A stretch of 64,000 nucleotides of DNA from assembly GCF_019711415.1 (NCBI RefSeq), contig NZ_JAIGNJ010000003.1, forward strand, positions 1-64,000, written 5' to 3'. The position numbers and the translations under genes were made by a program. Below, in pieces: positions 33,003-41,178 of this stretch (positions are counted from its first letter, which is position 1; each line of letters opens with the position of its first letter). This DNA comes from Qipengyuania vesicularis. Lineage in GTDB: Bacteria; Pseudomonadota; Alphaproteobacteria; Sphingomonadales; Sphingomonadaceae. The notes below the pieces were generated by a model. The model did not search any database and was not told where the DNA came from. It saw only the letters and a list, made by a program, of their open reading frames with translations.

Positions 33003-34226
33003 GTGCTCAATTTCCTCCCTGCAATCGACCGCTACATTTTCCGGCTGGTGATCGTGCCCATGCTGGGCGTATTCGCGCTCGCGGCGTCTTTGCTGGTGCT
33101 CGACAAGATGCTGCGGCTGCTCGACTTCGTAGCGGTGGAAGGCGGCCCCATCGGCGTGGTTTTCCAGATGCTGGCGACGTTGCTGCCCGAATATGCCAGC
33201 CTCGCCATCCCGCTCGGCCTGCTGCTCGGCATCCTGCTCGCTTTCCGCAAGCTTGCCACGACCAGCGAACTCGACGTCTTCCGCGCAGTCGGCCTGTCCT
33301 ATGGACGGCTGCTGCGCGTGCCATTCGCGATCACTGCCGTGCTTATGGCCGTAAATGTCGCGCTCGTTTTCTTCATCCAGCCGGTAAGCCGCTTTACCTA
33401 CGAGCGGCTCGAGTACGAGCTGCGATCGGGCGCCCTGGGTGCATCGATCAAGGTCGGCGAGTTCACCACCCTGGCGGACCGAATGGCTCTTCGGATCGAG
33501 GAGAGCGAGGACGATGGCCGCCAGCTGAAGGGCATCTTCGCCCGCGTGGCGAACGACAAGGGACAGGTGCTATCCATCAGCGCCAAGGAAGGCGCATTCC
33601 TCGCCACAACCGACGATCCCGACACTATCATCCTGCGCCTGACCGAGGGAACGATCGTGCAGGACACCGGCAGCCAGACCCCGCGCGTGCTGACCTTCAC
33701 GCGGCATGACCTTCCCATCGACCTGCCCGCTATCGAGGAATTCCGTGCGCGCGGCGAGGACGAGCGCGAGTATATCTTACCCGAGCTGTTGCGGATCGGC
33801 TGGGCGGACAACCAGAGCGAAACCAAGCGCGATGCCTCTCAGGCCAGCTTCAACTTCCGGCTGGTAGAGGTGGTGATGATGGCGCTGATGCCACTGCTAG
33901 CAGTGGCGCTGGGCATACCGCCAAAGCGAAGTACCAGCGCCCTTGGCGTCTTCCTCTCGATCATCATGGTCGTCGCCTATCACAAGGTGAACCAATATGG
34001 AGAGGATCTGGCGGCGATCGGGATGTTCGATCCGATTCTCGCATTGTGGGTGCCGTTCGTGCTCTTCGCCGCGCTGATCATCTGGATGTATTACCGCGTG
34101 GCCTTCGTGCCCGGCGGTCAGGCGATCGGCGCGCTGGAGAGCTGGTTTGCGAAGGTCAGCAAGCGCTTCGGCAAGCTGTTCCGAAGGAAGCGGCGCGTCG
34201 TGCTCGACGAGGAGGCGGAGGCCTAG
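33003..34226 (+). CDS. lptF: LPS export permease LptF
   Basis: A 407-residue inner membrane permease of the LptB2FG transporter, which extracts LPS and passes it to LptC. Family features (YjgP/YjgQ) include TM segments near 13-33, 50-80, 95-120 and three near the C terminus (about 280-300, 315-330, 345-365), with a large periplasmic jellyroll between. The start is GTG 33003. The neighbour lptG starts 3 bases after this stop, the usual lptFG order. The C-terminal tail is basic (KRFGKLFRRKRR). Confidence 0.93.
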   Translation: MLNFLPAIDRYIFRLVIVPMLGVFALAASLLVLDKMLRLLDFVAVEGGPIGVVFQMLATLLPEYASLAIPLGLLLGILLAFRKLATTSELDVFRAVGLSYGRLLRVPFAITAVLMAVNVALVFFIQPVSRFTYERLEYELRSGALGASIKVGEFTTLADRMALRIEESEDDGRQLKGIFARVANDKGQVLSISAKEGAFLATTDDPDTIILRLTEGTIVQDTGSQTPRVLTFTRHDLPIDLPAIEEFRARGEDEREYILPELLRIGWADNQSETKRDASQASFNFRLVEVVMMALMPLLAVALGIPPKRSTSALGVFLSIIMVVAYHKVNQYGEDLAAIGMFDPILALWVPFVLFAALIIWMYYRVAFVPGGQAIGALESWFAKVSKRFGKLFRRKRRVVLDEEAEA

Positions 34227-34229
34227 GCC

Positions 34230-35327
34230 ATGCAGCTCGACTTTTTCCCTTCGCGCACGCTGACGGGCTATCTCGCCAAGATGTTCGTGGTCCGCATCCT
34301 CGCGGTCCTCGTTATGCTGGTGCTGGTCCTGATGATGCTGGACCTCCTGTCGAGCAGCGGCGAGATCCTGGCTGTCGAGGGCAATGGGCAAAGCGAGTTG
34401 CTCAAATATGCCAGCTTGCGAATTCCGCAGCTGATCCAGCGATTCCTTCCCTATTCGGTGCTTTTGGCCACGCTGATCTCGTTGGTGACGCTGAACCAGA
34501 ACAGCGAGGTGATCGCGATGAAAGCGGCCGGGCTTTCGGCACACCAGGTGCTGGCGCCGTTGCTGCTCACCGCACTTGTGGTCGGTGGCGCGAGCTTCCT
34601 TTTCAACGAGCGCGTCGTGACCCGTGCGACGGCCACGCTCAAGGCATGGGAAGCTGCCAATTGGGGGCCGATACCCGAGGAATCTTCGGTCCGGGCGAAC
34701 GTCTACCTCGCCGATGGTGCAGATGTCCTCACCGCCGCTCAATTGACTGGGACGGGCGAAGCTATCCGCATGCGCGATGTGACCTGGTACAGGCGCAGCC
34801 CCGATGGCGCGATCGTCGAGCAGGTCGATGCTGCAACTGCCACCTACGCTGGGCCAGGCTGGAGGCTCGAAGAGATCGAGCGTTTCGATGTGGCCAGCGC
34901 CGCGACACTTACGGCAGATGAAATCGTGGTCGGTGAGGGCCTCACGCCCGACCAGATCGACCTTGCGAAAATCGATCCGGATGCAGTGCCCTTCTGGAGC
35001 CTTGGCGAACAGATCGACGCATTCGAAGAAGCGGGCCGCCGCACGGGCGAGTTACGCGCAAAGTGGTGGCACAAGCTATCCGGTCCGCTCTCGTCCTTTC
35101 TCATGCCGTTGCTCGGGTCCATTGCAGCCTTCGGGCTTGCCCGCTCGGGTGCGCTGTTCGTGCGCGCCCTGATAGGCATGGCGTTGGGGTTTGCCTATTT
35201 CGTGGTCGACAACGCCGCTCTCGCGATGGGCAATTTCGGCGGCTACCCGCCGCTGCTGGCGGCATGGGCGCCCTTCTTCCTGTTCGCGCTGATCGGCGAG
35301 ACTGTCCTCATCAGAACCGAGGAATGA
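34230..35327 (+). CDS. lptG: LPS export permease LptG
   Basis: A 365-residue partner permease of LptF in the LPS transporter. Membrane helices occur near 15-38, 60-80, 98-118 and three at the C terminus (about 285-300, 307-325, 335-355), with a periplasmic domain in between. The pattern SVLLATLISLVTLNQNSEVIAMKAAGLS is conserved in the family. It is translated 3 bases after lptF, and its stop overlaps the start of a GNAT gene (ATGA), so the three form one operon. Confidence 0.93.
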   Translation: MQLDFFPSRTLTGYLAKMFVVRILAVLVMLVLVLMMLDLLSSSGEILAVEGNGQSELLKYASLRIPQLIQRFLPYSVLLATLISLVTLNQNSEVIAMKAAGLSAHQVLAPLLLTALVVGGASFLFNERVVTRATATLKAWEAANWGPIPEESSVRANVYLADGADVLTAAQLTGTGEAIRMRDVTWYRRSPDGAIVEQVDAATATYAGPGWRLEEIERFDVASAATLTADEIVVGEGLTPDQIDLAKIDPDAVPFWSLGEQIDAFEEAGRRTGELRAKWWHKLSGPLSSFLMPLLGSIAAFGLARSGALFVRALIGMALGFAYFVVDNAALAMGNFGGYPPLLAAWAPFFLFALIGETVLIRTEE

Positions 35328-35842
35328 GCGGTTTCTCGATCCGACTGGCGCGGGAAGAGGATGCCGAGGCGTTCAATCTCGTCGAGGACGACGCAGCCAC
35401 TCTTCTGCGTGAAGAACCCTCGCTCGAAGGGATACCCATCCCCCCAAGCGAGAGTGCGGACCACTATCGCCGCCTAATTGCGAAGGGAAATTGCCTCGCT
35501 GCATTCGAAGAAGAAGAACTGGCCGGATTTGCTGCTGCTGGCCGCGTCGGACGCGAGTTGCATCTCCACGAGTTGAGCGTCCGCCGCGCCAGCCAAGGTA
35601 AAGGCATCGGCGCCACATTGCTTCGGGCGTTGGCCATCGATGCGCGCAATAGCGGCCTGCAGGCAATAACTCTCAACACTTATCGCGATATCCCCTGGAA
35701 TGGGCCGTTCTATGCGCGGCACGGCTTTGTCGAGGTCGAGAATTTCGAAGGGCGATCCCACTTGGCAGAATCGCTTGAAGCTGCGGCCGAACTGGGGCTC
35801 CCCCGCGAGAGACGCTGCGCGATGATCAAGTTTCTGGACTGA
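35324..35842 (+). CDS. GNAT-family N-acetyltransferase
   Basis: A 172-residue acetyltransferase with the GNAT fold. The acetyl-CoA-binding pyrophosphate loop is LSVRRASQGKGIGATLLRALA (about 86-106, Q/R-x-x-G-x-G/A signature), followed by the motif B segment FYARHGFVEVE. Substrate specificity is not evident. The ATG overlaps the lptG stop, so it is co-translated with the LPS permease genes, but no role in LPS transport is known for it. Confidence 0.82.
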   Translation: MSGFSIRLAREEDAEAFNLVEDDAATLLREEPSLEGIPIPPSESADHYRRLIAKGNCLAAFEEEELAGFAAAGRVGRELHLHELSVRRASQGKGIGATLLRALAIDARNSGLQAITLNTYRDIPWNGPFYARHGFVEVENFEGRSHLAESLEAAAELGLPRERRCAMIKFLD

Positions 35843-35851
35843 CGATTTCCG

Positions 35852-35876
35852 GGAACCGCCTCATTTCCGGCGCATT
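35852..35876 (+). promoter_or_regulatory. Weak EcfG-like promoter upstream of small lipoprotein
   Basis: GGAAC (35852-35856), 16-base spacer, CATT (35873-35876), one mismatch to the EcfG consensus GGAAC-N16/17-CGTT. It is 34 bases before the start codon of the lipoprotein gene. It is weaker than the three exact matches in the window. Confidence 0.3.
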
Positions 35877-35909
35877 GATGACACAATGCTGCCACAAAGG
35901 AGAAACGGC

Positions 35910-36143
35910 ATGAAGAAGTTTGCAATCCCCGCCCTCGCCGCCGCGATCGCACTGGGCGCCTGCGCCGAAGCCGAAGCGCCGGCTGACGAAGGCACCGACA
36001 CCGTGGTCGTCGAGGAACCGGCCGATACGGTCGTGACCCAGCCGGTCGAGACCGATGAAGGCTCGAGCGTCACGATCGACGGCGCCGATGTCGACGCCAC
36101 GATCAGCGAAGACGGCGTGCAGGCGGAAATCGACGCCAACTAA
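35910..36143 (+). CDS. Small acidic lipoprotein
   Basis: A 77-residue predicted lipoprotein. A signal peptide with lipobox LGAC (Cys at residue 18) is followed by an acidic Ala/Glu/Thr/Val-rich segment (about 19-55) and a short SSVTIDGADVDATIS strand pair. AAAGGAGA upstream fixes ATG 35910. No family is assigned. Such short acidic lipoproteins are common in Erythrobacteraceae-like genomes (from memory). It is followed by a strong terminator at 36180-36216. Confidence 0.75.
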   Translation: MKKFAIPALAAAIALGACAEAEAPADEGTDTVVVEEPADTVVTQPVETDEGSSVTIDGADVDATISEDGVQAEIDAN

Positions 36144-36179
36144 GCCAGAGCTTCACGGGGTCGCACGACCCGTGTTTGG

Positions 36180-36216
36180 AAGGGCCGTTCCCGATCACCG
36201 AGGGGAGCGGCCCTTT
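36180..36216 (+). terminator. Rho-independent terminator
   Basis: AAGGGCCGTTCCC pairs with GGGAGCGGCCCTT (one mismatch) around a short loop, ending in TTTT. It separates the lipoprotein gene from the convergent desaturase gene and may serve both strands. A second small hairpin, CACGGGGTCG/CGACCCGTG, lies just before it (about 36153-36173). Confidence 0.8.
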
Positions 36217-36225
36217 TCCGTGCGC

Positions 36226-37317
36226 TCAGGAGCGGCGGCCCATCGTGCTGCGCGCAATCCGGGCAACCAGAACGCCCATGCCCTTGTGGTTTGCGCCGTG
36301 ATAGGTCGATCCGTCCCCCAGTTCCTTGACGAGGCGGCGATGCGCCTCGGGAAGCGAGTGGTAGGGCATCGAAGGCATGAGGTGGTGCAGAGCGTGATAG
36401 CGCAGGCCCACCGGCGCCCAGATCTCGGCGACAACACCCGGCGGCGGGACATTCACGCTGTCGAGGAACTGGGCGGTGACGGTCATCGCGTCGCCCTCGT
36501 TCTCCCAGAGATGGGCGACCAGGGTGCGCAGCTGGTTGAGCAGGGCAACGACCGAAGCCACGCCGAGCGCCGTGAGCAGCGGCTTCCAGCCGAATGCGAA
36601 CACGCTGCCGATCAACAGCCAGGCCCAGATGAAGCCGCCTGCTTCCTGCATCAGCACGCGCGGACGCAGGTCGCCTTCGGGCGGGCGGCGTCGGAATTCG
36701 GGATTGATCGCGAGAGCGCTCGCCCTTTGCCAGGTCAGCTGGCGGATCGGCGGGAAGATCGCCCCGAGGGGTACCAGCACCGCGAACCGGAACAGCAGCG
36801 CCACCGGCGCAAGGATCGCAATAATGACGAAGAGCGGCAGGCTCCACGGCTTCATTAGCGCCAGCGGCAGATACTCGGGGTCTGCCACCGTCCCGTATTG
36901 CGTGCGCTTGTGGTGCAGCGTGTGCACCTGTTCGTACATGAAGGAAGGTGTCAGCATCGGAATGCCGACCAGCGCATTCCAGGCAGTGCGGAAGCCCGGC
37001 AGGACATCACCGCGGAAATGCGAAATCTCGTGGATGAACAGCAACGCACGGTAGAGGGCCAGCACCGACACCACGGCGAATGCCACCGCGAGCGTGATGC
37101 TCTCGACCAGTATCGCACCAGCGAGCGCGCCATATCCCAGCAGCGCCGAACCGATCATGTCGGCCCAGTAAATCGCGGCGCGGTGATCCCCGATGTCCTT
37201 GGTCAGATCGCGCGCGGCACGCAGCATCGCCTTGTCGTCGGCGATCTGGGAATGCCAGCCGCGTTCACGCAATGCGGATGCGTCCTTGGCGACAGAAATG
37301 GTCTGTTCGGCGTTCAT
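36226..37317 (-). CDS. Fatty acid desaturase
   Basis: A 363-residue membrane-bound di-iron desaturase. The three His boxes are HEISH (96-100), HTLHH (132-136) and HALHH (about 314-318), with hydrophobic segments between them at about 53-95 and 170-195. These enzymes use O2 and electrons to insert double bonds in acyl chains of membrane lipids. The start ATG 37317 (MNAEQTISV) is chosen over an upstream frame start at 37413, which lies in the promoter. A 14-base FNR-type box at 37407-37420 is about 90 bases upstream, so oxygen-dependent regulation is likely. Confidence 0.88.
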   Translation of the reverse strand: MNAEQTISVAKDASALRERGWHSQIADDKAMLRAARDLTKDIGDHRAAIYWADMIGSALLGYGALAGAILVESITLAVAFAVVSVLALYRALLFIHEISHFRGDVLPGFRTAWNALVGIPMLTPSFMYEQVHTLHHKRTQYGTVADPEYLPLALMKPWSLPLFVIIAILAPVALLFRFAVLVPLGAIFPPIRQLTWQRASALAINPEFRRRPPEGDLRPRVLMQEAGGFIWAWLLIGSVFAFGWKPLLTALGVASVVALLNQLRTLVAHLWENEGDAMTVTAQFLDSVNVPPPGVVAEIWAPVGLRYHALHHLMPSMPYHSLPEAHRRLVKELGDGSTYHGANHKGMGVLVARIARSTMGRRS

Positions 37318-37406
37318 GGGTCTTTCCTGAGGGGCGGCATTAGGCGAGTTGCGCGAAAAATGACAGCCTTCGCTCTCGATCATAGTGATCGGGCACGCGC
37401 ACTTCC

Positions 37407-37420
37407 TTGACATTGATCAA
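37407..37420 (+). promoter_or_regulatory. FNR-type box in desaturase promoter
   Basis: TTGAC-ATTG-ATCAA is a 14-base sequence matching the FNR/Dnr consensus TTGAY-N4-RTCAA at every defined position. It lies in the gap between the divergent desaturase (start 37317) and acyltransferase-like (start 37480) genes. An FNR-like gene is 2 kb away (39421-40239). Confidence 0.65.
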
Positions 37421-37479
37421 CTGCCACACTCAGGGCTAACCGCGGCTGAACGAACCGGCCGTTTCAAAGGACCTGCTGC

Positions 37480-38637
37480 GTGGCTGAAACCAATATCGTG
37501 ATCGAACCCGTCGATGGCAAGAAGGGGCGCGCCGCCTTCGTGGATCTGGGACGGGAGTTCTCCGCCCGCGAACCGCATTCGGTACCGCAGCTCCGTTCCG
37601 AGCAGATCGAGCTGGTGGATCCGGACAAGAACCCCTTCTTCGGCCATGCCACGGTCCAGCTTTTCATCGCCTATCGCGCAGGCAGACCGGTGGGCCGGAT
37701 TGCCGCGCATATCGACCATCTGGCGCTCGAGCTGCCCAGAGAGCAGGGAATGGGCCCGGGGACCGGCATGTTCGGCTATTTCGATGCCGAGGACGAAGAG
37801 GTCGCTGCCGCCTTGCTCGCCCGAGCGGAAGGCTGGCTGCGCGAGAAGGGCATGGACCGCATCATTGGCCCGATCTCGCTCTCCATCTGGGAGGAGCCGG
37901 GGCTGCTGGTGAAAGGACAGGACCATTCGCCAACGATCATGATGGGACACCATCCGGCGCATTACGCCGGGCTGATCGAAGGCAATGGCTACACCGAGAC
38001 CAAGCGCCTGATGACCTACGAGCTCGACATCTCGAAGGAATTCCCGAAGCTCGTCCAGCGGATCGTGAGTTCGGGCGAGCGCAACGAGCGCATCACCATC
38101 CGCCCGATCGACATGAAACGCTGGGACGAGGAAATCCGCACCGTCCTGCATATCCTCAACGATGCCTGGTCGCAGAACTGGGGCTTTGTGCCTTTCACCG
38201 AGGAAGAGATCGCGCACGCATCGAAAAAGATGAAGCCGATCATCAAGCCGCGCCTCAACATGATCGCCGAACTCGACGGGCGACCAGTCGCCTTCATGAT
38301 GGTGCTGCCCGACGTGAACAAGGTGCTCAAGAAGGTTGATGGCAAGCTGTTCCCGTTCGGCTGGTTTCACCTGCTGCGCTGGCTGCGCAAGCCGACCGGC
38401 TCGGACATGCGCGTGCCGCTGATGGGCGTGCTCAAGGAATTCCAGAACTCCCGCCTCGCAAGCCAGCTGGCTTTCATGATGATCGAGTACATCCGTCGCA
38501 ATGCGACAACCGATTACGGTAGCACGCGCGGAGAAATCGGCTGGATCTTGGATGACAACAAGGGGATGGTGGCCATCGCCGACACGATCGAAAGCACGAT
38601 CAATCGCGAGTATGTGATCTACGAGAAACCTCTTTGA
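37480..38637 (+). CDS. Large GNAT-like N-acyltransferase protein
   Basis: A 385-residue protein resembling the GNAT superfamily in its second half (about residues 245-370, with ITIRPIDMKRWDEE near residue 205 and RLASQLAFMMIEYIRR near 325). The N-terminal half contains a segment GRPVGRIAAHIDHLALE and FGYFDAEDEEVAAALLARAEGWL that looks like a first GNAT-like unit. The family (large hypothetical GNAT proteins of alphaproteobacteria) has no settled function. The start is GTG 37480. It is divergent from the desaturase and precedes a stress-linked response regulator. Confidence 0.65.
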   Translation: MAETNIVIEPVDGKKGRAAFVDLGREFSAREPHSVPQLRSEQIELVDPDKNPFFGHATVQLFIAYRAGRPVGRIAAHIDHLALELPREQGMGPGTGMFGYFDAEDEEVAAALLARAEGWLREKGMDRIIGPISLSIWEEPGLLVKGQDHSPTIMMGHHPAHYAGLIEGNGYTETKRLMTYELDISKEFPKLVQRIVSSGERNERITIRPIDMKRWDEEIRTVLHILNDAWSQNWGFVPFTEEEIAHASKKMKPIIKPRLNMIAELDGRPVAFMMVLPDVNKVLKKVDGKLFPFGWFHLLRWLRKPTGSDMRVPLMGVLKEFQNSRLASQLAFMMIEYIRRNATTDYGSTRGEIGWILDDNKGMVAIADTIESTINREYVIYEKPL

Positions 38638-38690
38638 GAGGCACGGCGTTGCCCGGCAGCAACAGATGTGCGGCAAACGCGCAACCTGCG

Positions 38691-38716
38691 GGAACTCGCC
38701 ACCCATCGGCACCGTT
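38691..38716 (+). promoter_or_regulatory. EcfG-dependent promoter of single-domain response regulator
   Basis: GGAAC (38691-38695), 17-base spacer, CGTT (38713-38716), an exact match to the EcfG consensus GGAAC-N16/17-CGTT. It places transcription start near 38723 and so supports GTG 38771 as the start of the downstream gene. Confidence 0.75.
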
Positions 38717-38770
38717 CGGGAGATTGCATCGGTGCACAAGCCCCGACCCATCCGGAACAACAGGACCCAC

Positions 38771-39205
38771 GTGAGAAAGCCGAAGAAAGCCTCCCCCCTT
38801 CCCGATCACGTGCTGGTGGTGGAGGATGACGCGGTCATCGGCCTGACGATCGAGCAGGCCTTGCTCGACAACGGCGTATCGCAGGTCGAAATCTGTCCCA
38901 CTACCGACGAAGCGCTGGCCGCTCTGAGGCGCAAGCAGCCCGCCGCGATTGTTCTCGACGTGCACCTGGCGGACCGCGACGACGGCTGGGCGATCGCCGA
39001 GCTGGTTAGGACACTCGGTCCGGATAGCCCACGCATCATCTTCTCGACCGGAATGCCCAAGGATATCCCGGACCACATCGCCGAGCTCGGATGCGTGCTT
39101 GAAAAGCCTTACGAAGCTCAGGTCCTGGTCGATCTCCTGCGCGAACCCCAGCGCAAGGGCATAATATCGCGCCTGCGCGGCGCGCTTACCCCAGAAGGCA
39201 AGTAG
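38771..39205 (+). CDS. Single-domain response regulator
   Basis: A 144-residue receiver-only protein. The core has the acidic cluster VVEDD (about 15-19), the probable phospho-acceptor Asp in IVLDVHLADRDDG, Ser in FSTG and the conserved Lys in EKPYEA. It has no output domain and probably acts as a phosphate sink or competitor in the general stress response. The start GTG 38771 is chosen because a consensus EcfG promoter at 38691-38716 lies downstream of the longer frame start (38666); a GTG at 38732 remains possible. Confidence 0.8.
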   Translation: MRKPKKASPLPDHVLVVEDDAVIGLTIEQALLDNGVSQVEICPTTDEALAALRRKQPAAIVLDVHLADRDDGWAIAELVRTLGPDSPRIIFSTGMPKDIPDHIAELGCVLEKPYEAQVLVDLLREPQRKGIISRLRGALTPEGK

Positions 39206-39266
39206 GGGCGCACTCTCACGCCCCATTTCGGCGAATAGCCGACCGCGTCATGCCGCTGCGAAAAAA

Positions 39267-39297
39267 AGGCCTCCGCTCTCTTGGAGCGAAGGCCTTT
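39267..39297 (+). terminator. Bidirectional terminator between response regulator and FNR-like gene
   Basis: AAGGCCTCCGCTC and GAGCGAAGGCCTT pair with one mismatch around a small loop, with A-runs on the left and T-runs on the right, so it can end transcription from both strands. Confidence 0.85.
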
Positions 39298-39420
39298 CGG
39301 GATCGTATCACCAGCCGCTTGGACGGGAGGGGGGGTCTCGGCGGTGACATAAGGTAAATGAGCAAGCCAGAATGCAGTTCCCGTGCGGTGAAAAATTTTT
39401 TCTCCTTCGGTTAGGCCGGG

Positions 39421-40239
39421 TCAGATGAAGGGGCGCTTGCCCTTCTCCGAACGCTCGAAATCCGCGTAGTCCGCAGCTTTCTCCATGTCGGGAACGCAAA
39501 TCTCCCGCGTATTCCACTGGACCAGTTCTTCCCGGTCGAGCGCGCGAATGGTGCGATTGGTGTGGACCAGCGAAAGGCCCAGCATATCGGCAATCTGGGT
39601 CTGGGTTACCGGGATGTCGAGGATGTTGTTGTCATGGGCCAAGCCTGTGGCAATTGCCCGGTCCAGCAGCCAGACCGCCAGGAACACCACCCGCTCCTTT
39701 GCGCTACGCTGGCCCAGCGAAACGATATGGCCTTCCAGCGCGGTTTCTTCCTTGGCGGCCAGCCAGGTCACATCGTAGCCTAGCTCGGGGTTCTCCTTGA
39801 TCAGGTGAGTGAAGTCTCTGCGCTTGAAGATGCAAAGCCGCGCAGGAATCAGTGCCTCCACGGAATGGCTCGATGGTTCGTCGAAAGCGCCCTGCAAGCC
39901 GACCAGGTCGCCGGGGAACATGAAGTTGACGATCTGCCGCCGACCATCCTCAAGCGAGCGATAGCGGATCAGCACACCCTCGAGCACGGTATAGAGCTCC
40001 CTCGCCTCGTCGCCTTCGCGAAGGATCGTATCACCGCGCTCGAACAGCTTTTCGCCCTGCTTGATCGATTGCATGTAGGCGCGCTGTTCGCGGTCGAGGG
40101 GTCGCAGGCCGCGGCAATCCTGAAGCGGGCAGTTCATGCATTCGTACGGTTTGGCTACTTCGATCACGGGCGGGTCCCCCCTGGCCACGAAAGACTGTGC
40201 GACGCGCCCGTTGGTTGTCGCAATTGACTGATTTGTCAA
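39421..40239 (-). CDS. FNR/Crp-family regulator with four-cysteine cluster motif
   Basis: A 272-residue transcription factor. N-terminal cysteines C34, C37, C42 (CMNCPLQDC) and C136 in the effector domain fit an oxygen-sensing [4Fe-4S] FNR-type arrangement. The cyclic-nucleotide-binding-type beta-barrel spans about 60-160 (GDTILREGDEARELYTVLEG, FMFPGDLVGLQGAFD). The DNA-binding domain (about 215-245) holds QTQIADMLGLSLVHTNRTIRAL. The start is TTG 40239; no upstream ATG fits. A TTGAC-N6-GTCAA palindrome overlaps the start. It likely controls genes with FNR boxes, such as the desaturase promoter. Confidence 0.85.
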   Translation of the reverse strand: MTNQSIATTNGRVAQSFVARGDPPVIEVAKPYECMNCPLQDCRGLRPLDREQRAYMQSIKQGEKLFERGDTILREGDEARELYTVLEGVLIRYRSLEDGRRQIVNFMFPGDLVGLQGAFDEPSSHSVEALIPARLCIFKRRDFTHLIKENPELGYDVTWLAAKEETALEGHIVSLGQRSAKERVVFLAVWLLDRAIATGLAHDNNILDIPVTQTQIADMLGLSLVHTNRTIRALDREELVQWNTREICVPDMEKAADYADFERSEKGKRPFI

Positions 40240-40264
40240 ATGACACGTTTGCCGATAGCGGAGC

Positions 40265-40289
40265 GGAACCGAACCCGAGCGTGGGCGTT
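40265..40289 (+). promoter_or_regulatory. EcfG-dependent promoter of phyR
   Basis: GGAAC (40265-40269), 16-base spacer, CGTT (40286-40289), an exact match to the alphaproteobacterial EcfG consensus, 30 bases before the phyR ATG. It provides positive feedback in the general stress response. Confidence 0.8.
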
Positions 40290-40318
40290 CTCCACGCGCA
40301 AACCACGGAAGGGGTTCT

Positions 40319-41110
40319 ATGTCGCTTGGTGACCAGATTGCTAAAAACCTGCCCTATCTTCGCCGCTATGCGCGCGCGCTGACCGGATCGCAGGCTACCG
40401 GAGATGCCTTCGTCCGAGCCACGCTGGAAGCGGCGCTGGCGGACGACCAGCTCAAGTCATCGCTCGAGGGTGGGCGCGTCCCGCTTTACCGCGCCTTCAA
40501 CAAGGTCTGGTCGAGCGCTTATATGGATGTCCCTGAAAGCGAAGGCGACACCGGCCACGAAGGTGCAGCGCAGGACCGCCTCAAATCGATCACTCCGCTC
40601 AATCGCCAGGCCCTGCTGCTCACCACGCTGGAGGATTTCAGCGTCGAGCAGGCCGGCGAGATCATGGAGCTCGAAGCTGCCCAGATCGAACGCCTGGTCC
40701 AGGAAGCGGTCAGCGAAATCGATCGCGAGAGTGCCACCAACGTGCTCATCATCGAGGACGAGCCGCTCATCTCGATGCAGCTCGAAGACCTCGTGACCTC
40801 GCTTGGCCACGAAGTCTGCGGCACGGCGGCCACGCGTACGCAGGCCCAGGAAGTTGTCGCGCAGAAGACGCCCGGGCTCGTGCTCGCCGATATCCAGCTT
40901 GCCGATGGTTCGTCGGGCCTCGACGCGGTTGACGATATCCTTGCGATCGACAGCGTGCCGGTGATCTTCATCACGGCTTATCCTGAGCGGCTGCTGACCG
41001 GCGACCGTCCCGAGCCGACCTATCTCGTGACCAAGCCGTTTCAGGAACAGACCGTGCGCGCTGCCATCAGCCAGGCACTGTTCTTCGGCTCGAGCAGACC
41101 GCTCGGCTAA
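40319..41110 (+). CDS. phyR: PhyR-type anti-anti-sigma response regulator
   Basis: A 263-residue response regulator of the general stress response. The N-terminal half (about 1-135) is a sigma-like domain (ITPLNRQALLLTTLEDFSVEQAGEIM is region 4-like) that binds NepR once phosphorylated. The C-terminal half is a receiver with phospho-acceptor D191 (LVLADIQLADG), acidic pair in IIEDEP and Lys in TKPFQE. Phosphorylated PhyR releases EcfG from NepR. It sits next to the sensor kinase, nepR and ecfG, the canonical arrangement. A terminator follows at 41136-41164. Confidence 0.95.
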   Translation: MSLGDQIAKNLPYLRRYARALTGSQATGDAFVRATLEAALADDQLKSSLEGGRVPLYRAFNKVWSSAYMDVPESEGDTGHEGAAQDRLKSITPLNRQALLLTTLEDFSVEQAGEIMELEAAQIERLVQEAVSEIDRESATNVLIIEDEPLISMQLEDLVTSLGHEVCGTAATRTQAQEVVAQKTPGLVLADIQLADGSSGLDAVDDILAIDSVPVIFITAYPERLLTGDRPEPTYLVTKPFQEQTVRAAISQALFFGSSRPLG

Positions 41111-41135
41111 GCGCTCAAGTTCAAATCAAGCATGG

Positions 41136-41164
41136 AGCCGTCCGGAGCGATCCGGGCGGCTTTT
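41136..41164 (+). terminator. Terminator after phyR
   Basis: AGCCGTCCGGA and TCCGGGCGGCT form an 11-base stem (one G-T pair) with a GCGA loop, followed by TTT. Confidence 0.85.
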
Positions 41165-41178
41165 CATTTGTCCGGTGG

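Noticed and set aside
37461..37466. TGAAAC-N16-CG on the minus strand upstream of the desaturase as a fifth cluster element
   Set aside because: The flanks share nothing with the four elements at 6.2-16.7 kb and the -10 position (CGCGGT) does not fit.
40224..40239. TTGAC-N6-GTCAA as an autoregulatory FNR box
   Set aside because: The spacing is 6, not the 4 required for FNR/Crp half-sites, and it overlaps the start codon; left as a palindrome only.
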